Origin: Candidatus Hydrogenedentota bacterium
Lineage (GTDB): Bacteria > Hydrogenedentota > Hydrogenedentia > Hydrogenedentales > SLHB01
Assembly (NCBI GenBank): GCA_007118235.1
Contig: SKRY01000448.1
Coordinates: forward strand, 1 to 9,586
DNA length: 9,586 nt
Direction of reading: 5' to 3'
The notes under the pieces were generated by a model. The model was not told the origin of the DNA. It saw only the letters and a list, made by a program, of their open reading frames with translations, and did no database searches. Both the position numbers and the translations under genes were made by a program. The first letter of the stretch is position 1; each line of letters begins with the position of its first letter. Shown here in pieces: positions 6,730-9,586 of the stretch.

Positions 6730-7851
6730 TTATTCGCGATATGAACGGCTGACACGCGGACCGATGCTGGTCAGAATGTCGTAAGGAATGACGCCCGCCT
6801 TCTCCGCGAGTTCCTCCACCGTGATTCGGTCCTGGCCGCTCTTGCCGATGAGCACGGCCATGTCGCCAGGGCTCGCCTCGGGCACATGGGAAACGTCCAC
6901 CACGATCTGATCCATGGAGACCGTGCCGCGCACGAAGCAGCGCTTGCCGTGGATGAGAACCTCGCCACGGTTCGACAGCCCGTACTTATAGCCATCGGCA
7001 TACCCAACCGCGACGATGGCGGCCCGCATCGCCTCACCGGCGGTGTAGGTGCGTCCGTAGCCGATGCTGGTCCCCGCGGGGACTTCCTTAATGAGCACGA
7101 TGGGCGCTTCCCATCGCAGGACGGGCTGGAGCCGGTCCTCCACGGGGGGCTGGTCGGTGGGCCACACCCCATAGGTCATCAGCCCGGGCCGCACCATATC
7201 CAAGGCGCTAGCCGGACAATTGATGATGCCCGCGCTGTTGGCCGCGTGAGCCAAATCGTAGGGTACGCCTTCCTTTTCCAATTGTTTGAGAAACTGGCGG
7301 AACAGCTTTACTTGGTGAGCCGTGAAATGGTCCTTGGTCACATCGGCCACGGGAAAGTGCGTGGCGATTCCCTCAATGTCGATATGGGATATGCGGGTGA
7401 GAAAGAGCATCTCGTTGACCGCGCTGGTCATGTCAAACCCTTGGCGGCCCATGCCCGTGTCGATCTTGGCGTGAACCGGTATCACCTTGTTCGCCCGGCG
7501 CGCCAACTCCCCCACGCGTTCGCTTGATCTCGTGTCGGACAACATCAGGCTCAGCCCGTGCTCCACGGCCAGCGCAAGGGCCCCCGGCGGCGGCTGCATG
7601 AGCACCACGATGGGCGCGCCAATACCCGCCGCGCGCAGCTCGATGCCTTCCTCCACGGTGGCCACGCCAAGCATCGCGACTCCCTCCGCGAGCGCCCTTT
7701 GAGCCACGCGCACCGCTCCATGGCCGTAGGCATTGGCCTTGAGAACCGCCATTACCCGGCACTCCCGCGGAATGAGACTCCGCACGGCCATCAGGTTGTG
7801 GGCGTACGCGTTGAGATCCACTATGACGCGCGAGCCCAGTCCGTTGCTCAC
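6730..7851 (-). CDS. alr: Alanine racemase (PLP-dependent)
   Basis: Alr interconverts L- and D-alanine in the cytoplasm and supplies D-Ala for peptidoglycan. With the GTG at 7851 the protein is 373 aa, the normal size. The PLP lysine is K38 in VMAVLKANAYGHG, and the catalytic tyrosine is Y265 in SIGYGRTY. K129 and R136 in HAKIDTGMGRQGF, R221 in RPGLMTYG, and M313/D314 in GTVSMDQ fall at or within two positions of the Geobacillus enzyme's numbering, which strongly supports this start. An open frame extends back to 8178, but those 109 residues are antisense-like overlap with pgsA. The GTG overlaps the pgsA stop as GTGA (4 nt), and the local Shine-Dalgarno is poor, so translation is probably coupled to pgsA. 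The yacP-like gene follows after 12 bp. The symbol alr rather than dadX is chosen because no amino-acid dehydrogenase gene is adjacent. Confidence 0.97.
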   Translation of the reverse strand: MSNGLGSRVIVDLNAYAHNLMAVRSLIPRECRVMAVLKANAYGHGAVRVAQRALAEGVAMLGVATVEEGIELRAAGIGAPIVVLMQPPPGALALAVEHGLSLMLSDTRSSERVGELARRANKVIPVHAKIDTGMGRQGFDMTSAVNEMLFLTRISHIDIEGIATHFPVADVTKDHFTAHQVKLFRQFLKQLEKEGVPYDLAHAANSAGIINCPASALDMVRPGLMTYGVWPTDQPPVEDRLQPVLRWEAPIVLIKEVPAGTSIGYGRTYTAGEAMRAAIVAVGYADGYKYGLSNRGEVLIHGKRCFVRGTVSMDQIVVDVSHVPEASPGDMAVLIGKSGQDRITVEELAEKAGVIPYDILTSIGPRVSRSYRE

Positions 7852-8492
7852 TCTGCTTGGTGATCCGGTAAAAGTTGATGCCAGTTGACCCAAAGAAAAT
7901 GAACTCCCGAATAGAGCGTGTAAAGAGCGACCAGCATGATCCCCCAGAACGATGCCAGCCGAACCAGCTCCCGGTAAAGATCGGCGAATTCGAAGCCCCA
8001 TTGCATGAGGCAGCGCCCCACCACAACCAGAAGCAGAAAGGCGAACACGTACACCATTTGAAGCGCCGTCTTGTTCTTGCCCGATTCGCTGGCTTGAATG
8101 ACTATGCCCTCGCTCGCGGCGAAGGAGCGGGCGCCCGTCACCATGAACTCCCGCGCAATCACAATGATCACCGCCCACGCGGGCAACTCCAGGTCCGGCA
8201 TGGCCATGAGCATGATAAAGGCGGCGCTCAGCAAAATCTTATCCGCCACGGGATCAAGGAGTTTTCCGAATTTGGTGATAAGGTTGCGCTCGCGGGCGAT
8301 CTTGCCGTCGTAGTAATCGGTTATCACGGCCGCCGTGAAGACGATATACGCCGCGATAAGCGCACTCAACGTATCCAGCGCCACCAAGGCGACAAAAATG
8401 CCGGCCATCACCATGCGGATCAACGTGAGCCGATTGGGCAGGTTCAGGCTGAAAAACCAACCAAAAGACATGCTGGGCGTGCGTACAGTCAC
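7848..8492 (-). CDS. pgsA: CDP-diacylglycerol-glycerol-3-phosphate 3-phosphatidyltransferase PgsA
   Basis: PgsA is an integral inner-membrane enzyme that joins CDP-diacylglycerol to sn-glycerol 3-phosphate, giving phosphatidylglycerol phosphate. The 214-aa protein carries the full CDP-alcohol phosphotransferase signature: D59, D62, G63, A66, R67, G76, D80 and D84, with exact spacing. NLPNRLTLIR (17-26) and the IAREF...GKNKTALQM segment (about 112-146) are typical of PgsA rather than of phosphatidylserine synthase. Several hydrophobic segments (about 27-57, 86-98, 105-114, 146-160 and 180-200) fit a polytopic membrane protein. The GTG at 8492 has GAGAG 6 nt upstream and is preferred; an ATG at 8471 (seven codons in) has no Shine-Dalgarno. 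It overlaps alr by 4 nt. Its substrate is the product of glpK in the same gene run. Confidence 0.95.
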   Translation of the reverse strand: MTVRTPSMSFGWFFSLNLPNRLTLIRMVMAGIFVALVALDTLSALIAAYIVFTAAVITDYYDGKIARERNLITKFGKLLDPVADKILLSAAFIMLMAMPDLELPAWAVIIVIAREFMVTGARSFAASEGIVIQASESGKNKTALQMVYVFAFLLLVVVGRCLMQWGFEFADLYRELVRLASFWGIMLVALYTLYSGVHFLWVNWHQLLPDHQAE

Positions 8493-8650
8493 TAGTATCT
8501 CTCAACACATTCCATACTTGCCCCTTGCTTTGAGCCGGGTCCGCTCGCGGAGCCTTTGACTTGGAAAGGGGTCCTATGGATGACATCTTTGAACGGGAAA
8601 TTTTGGGAATGCCGCCCCGGTGTTCACGCGGCAAGACGGCTCATGTAAAG

Positions 8651-8659
8651 ATTTTACCA
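8651..8659 (-). promoter_or_regulatory. Candidate extended -10 promoter for pgsA-alr-yacP
   Basis: The minus strand reads TGG then TAAAAT (8659-8651), which matches the extended -10 pattern TGnTAnnnT with five of six -10 matches. A TTGACG lies upstream at 8672-8667 but only 10 bp away, too close to serve as a -35. Transcription would start near 8644 and give a leader of about 150 nt before pgsA. It is the best minus-strand promoter match I can find in the gap, but this AT-richer segment makes chance matches likelier. Confidence 0.3.
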
Positions 8660-8914
8660 GAATCAACGTCAAAAACCCACCAAGTGGATAAGATAACCAT
8701 CCTCCGCGCCCCGCGGCTAGGGAGCCGATCTACTCTCCAGCCGGTTTCTGGCGACACAACAATGCGAAAAATCTGTATAGGTAGGGTCTCTCCATTCGAT
8801 TTCTCGGCAAGAATGGGGCCAATCTGAACCGATCCAGTGATGTTCATCCTGTCCGAACACCCCATATCTGCCCTCGGCCTCTGGAGAACAATTGCCAATA
8901 TTCCGTTTCTATTG

Positions 8915-8945
8915 TGGCGGGCGCTCTGTTATACTGGTGGGCGCT
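8915..8945 (+). repeat. 11-bp direct repeat flanking the murC -10 element
   Basis: tggcgggcgct (8915-8925) and tggtgggcgct (8935-8945) match at ten of eleven positions. They start 20 bp apart, about two helical turns, on either side of the TATACT element. The spacing would suit two protein subunits bound on one DNA face, so an operator is possible. GC-rich sequence also gives such repeats by chance. Confidence 0.4.
8927..8935 (+). promoter_or_regulatory. Candidate extended -10 promoter for murC
   Basis: TGtTATACT at 8927-8935 fits the extended -10 pattern, with a five-of-six TATAAT match. No good -35 lies 16-18 bp upstream (TTTCTA or TTCTAT only), consistent with extended -10 recognition. 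The start would be near 8941-8942, giving a leader of about 33 nt to the murC GTG. It is flanked by two near-identical 11-bp direct repeats and followed by an inverted repeat. Confidence 0.5.
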
Positions 8946-8959
8946 ACAATATCTTGTAG
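8944..8959 (+). promoter_or_regulatory. Perfect inverted repeat in the murC leader
   Basis: CTACAA (8944-8949), TATC, TTGTAG (8954-8959) is a perfect 6-bp inverted repeat with a 4-nt centre. It starts almost at the inferred transcription start, and its last G is the first base of the GGGGAGG ribosome binding site (8959-8965). As DNA it could be an operator that blocks transcription; as RNA it would be a small hairpin touching the ribosome binding site. It is AT-rich compared with its surroundings. Confidence 0.45.
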
Positions 8960-8973
8960 GGGAGGTGCGATCG

Positions 8974-9586
8974 GTGAATGGATTGACGCGAAACGTCCAT
9001 TTTGTTGGGGTTGGCGGCATCGGGATGAGCGGTCTAGCCGAGATCTTGCTCAACTTGGGGTGCAATGTGTCGGGTTCGGACTTGAGTCCGTCGGACATCA
9101 CGCAACGCCTGGAGCGCCGGGGGTTGCGGTTTCACACGGGGCACGCCGCGGCTCACCTGGGCGGCGCGGACATTGTGGTGGTGTCGGCCGCGGTAAGTGA
9201 GGACAACGTGGAAGTGGTGGCGGCGCGGCGGCGCGGGTTGCCGGTGATTCACCGCAGCGAACTGCTGGCCGATTTGATGCGGCTCAAGCCCCACGCGGTG
9301 GCGGTGGGAGGAACGCACGGAAAGACAACCACCACGTCGATGATTAGCGCTATTCTCGACCGGGCGAATATTGGAGCGACAAGCATCGTGGGCGGCATTC
9401 TCCATCGCAGCGGCTCGAACGCGCGCTGGGGCAGCGGGGATTACCTCGTGGCGGAGGCGGATGAACACGACGGCTCCTTCCTGCGGCTTCATCCCACGAT
9501 CAGCGTCGTGACCAACATTGACGCCGAGCATCTCGAATACTACGGCACCCTGGACAATATCAAGCGGGCCTTTACCAAGTTCTGCA
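8974..9586 (+). CDS. murC: UDP-N-acetylmuramate-L-alanine ligase MurC (N-terminal part)
   Basis: MurC uses ATP to add L-alanine to UDP-MurNAc, the first step of the peptidoglycan peptide stem, in the cytoplasm. Only the first 204 codons are in the window; the frame is open to the right edge. The Rossmann-like UDP-binding domain begins HFVGVGGIGMSG (9-20), and the ATP-binding P-loop is GTHGKTTTT (113-121). EADEHDGSF (161-169) contains the metal-binding glutamate, and TNIDAEH (180-186) is the conserved Mur ligase motif. His165 stands where many MurC proteins have Ser (EADESDGSF); other residues occur there in the family, so function is probably intact. The GTG start at 8974 follows GGGGAGG with an 8-nt spacer. 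An ATG at 8978 is out of frame. The gene is divergent from pgsA and may begin a longer mur operon to the right. Confidence 0.97.
   Translation, partial: MNGLTRNVHFVGVGGIGMSGLAEILLNLGCNVSGSDLSPSDITQRLERRGLRFHTGHAAAHLGGADIVVVSAAVSEDNVEVVAARRRGLPVIHRSELLADLMRLKPHAVAVGGTHGKTTTTSMISAILDRANIGATSIVGGILHRSGSNARWGSGDYLVAEADEHDGSFLRLHPTISVVTNIDAEHLEYYGTLDNIKRAFTKFC

Larger units (their letters stand above)
8493..8973. other. Divergent intergenic region between pgsA and murC
   Basis: This 481-bp gene-free stretch separates the two divergent genes and is less GC-rich than its surroundings from about 8640 onward. It holds a candidate promoter for each strand, listed separately. Two short open frames exist: plus 8561-8827, and minus 8898-8641 starting at a TTG with an internal ATG at 8847. 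Neither has a recognisable domain, a good ribosome binding site or the third-position GC of the neighbouring genes. I see no tRNA-like fold or strong terminator. An unrecognised small RNA, or a decayed gene on the minus strand, cannot be ruled out. Confidence 0.6.

Noticed and set aside
7852..8178. A 109-residue N-terminal extension of alanine racemase
   Set aside because: It overlaps pgsA out of frame. Starting at 7851 puts the PLP lysine, catalytic tyrosine and R136 at the family's usual positions, and GTGA coupling to pgsA explains the start.
8497..8640. Search for a pgsA promoter close to its start (for example TATGGA just upstream of the leader)
   Set aside because: No -35 or extended -10 feature accompanies it. 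The extended -10 at 8659-8651 is a better match, though still weak.

Overview
This is a GC-rich bacterial chromosomal window of mostly housekeeping genes. I see no mobile element, phage, CRISPR array, tRNA, rRNA or toxin/defence system. The organism is a Gram-negative-type bacterium: it pairs ClpS with ClpA and makes peptidoglycan and phosphatidylglycerol. The mix of a ClpS/ClpA pair, a YacP/Rae1-type NYN endonuclease, GTG starts and 'accacgg-ata' type intergenic repeats reminds me of the Planctomycetes/Lentisphaerae/Hydrogenedentes area. That placement is a weak guess and no gene here proves it.

Layout. Seven genes lie head to tail on the minus strand. In order of transcription (right to left) they are pgsA (8492-7848), alr (7851-6730), a yacP-like NYN nuclease gene (6717-6193), glpK (6054-4543), glpD (4564-3005), clpS (2816-2481) and clpA (2446-152). 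On the plus strand, murC starts at 8974 and runs off the right edge. The pgsA-murC divergent gap (about 480 bp) is the largest gene-free stretch and probably holds both promoters. The left edge (1-151), downstream of clpA, holds an AT-rich stretch and a cluster of short degenerate repeats that touches the clpA stop codon.

How the genes work together. pgsA and alr overlap by 4 nt (GTGA), and alr and the yacP-like gene are 12 bp apart. glpK and glpD overlap by 22 nt if glpD starts where the ribosome binding site points. GlpK makes sn-glycerol 3-phosphate, GlpD oxidises it to dihydroxyacetone phosphate, and PgsA uses it for phosphatidylglycerol, so one metabolite links three products. Alr supplies D-alanine and MurC adds L-alanine to UDP-MurNAc, so the pgsA end of the window is about envelope synthesis. 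ClpS and ClpA form a separate two-gene unit for N-degron protein turnover; clpP is not in the window.

Points most worth checking: (1) glpD has no ATG, GTG or TTG able to encode its conserved FAD-binding N terminus, and an ATC codon sits 6 nt after a strong Shine-Dalgarno; (2) the murC leader has an extended -10, a direct repeat two helical turns apart around it, and a perfect 6-bp inverted repeat just before the ribosome binding site; (3) a repeat cluster directly abuts the clpA stop codon. I found no convincing previously undescribed multi-gene system.
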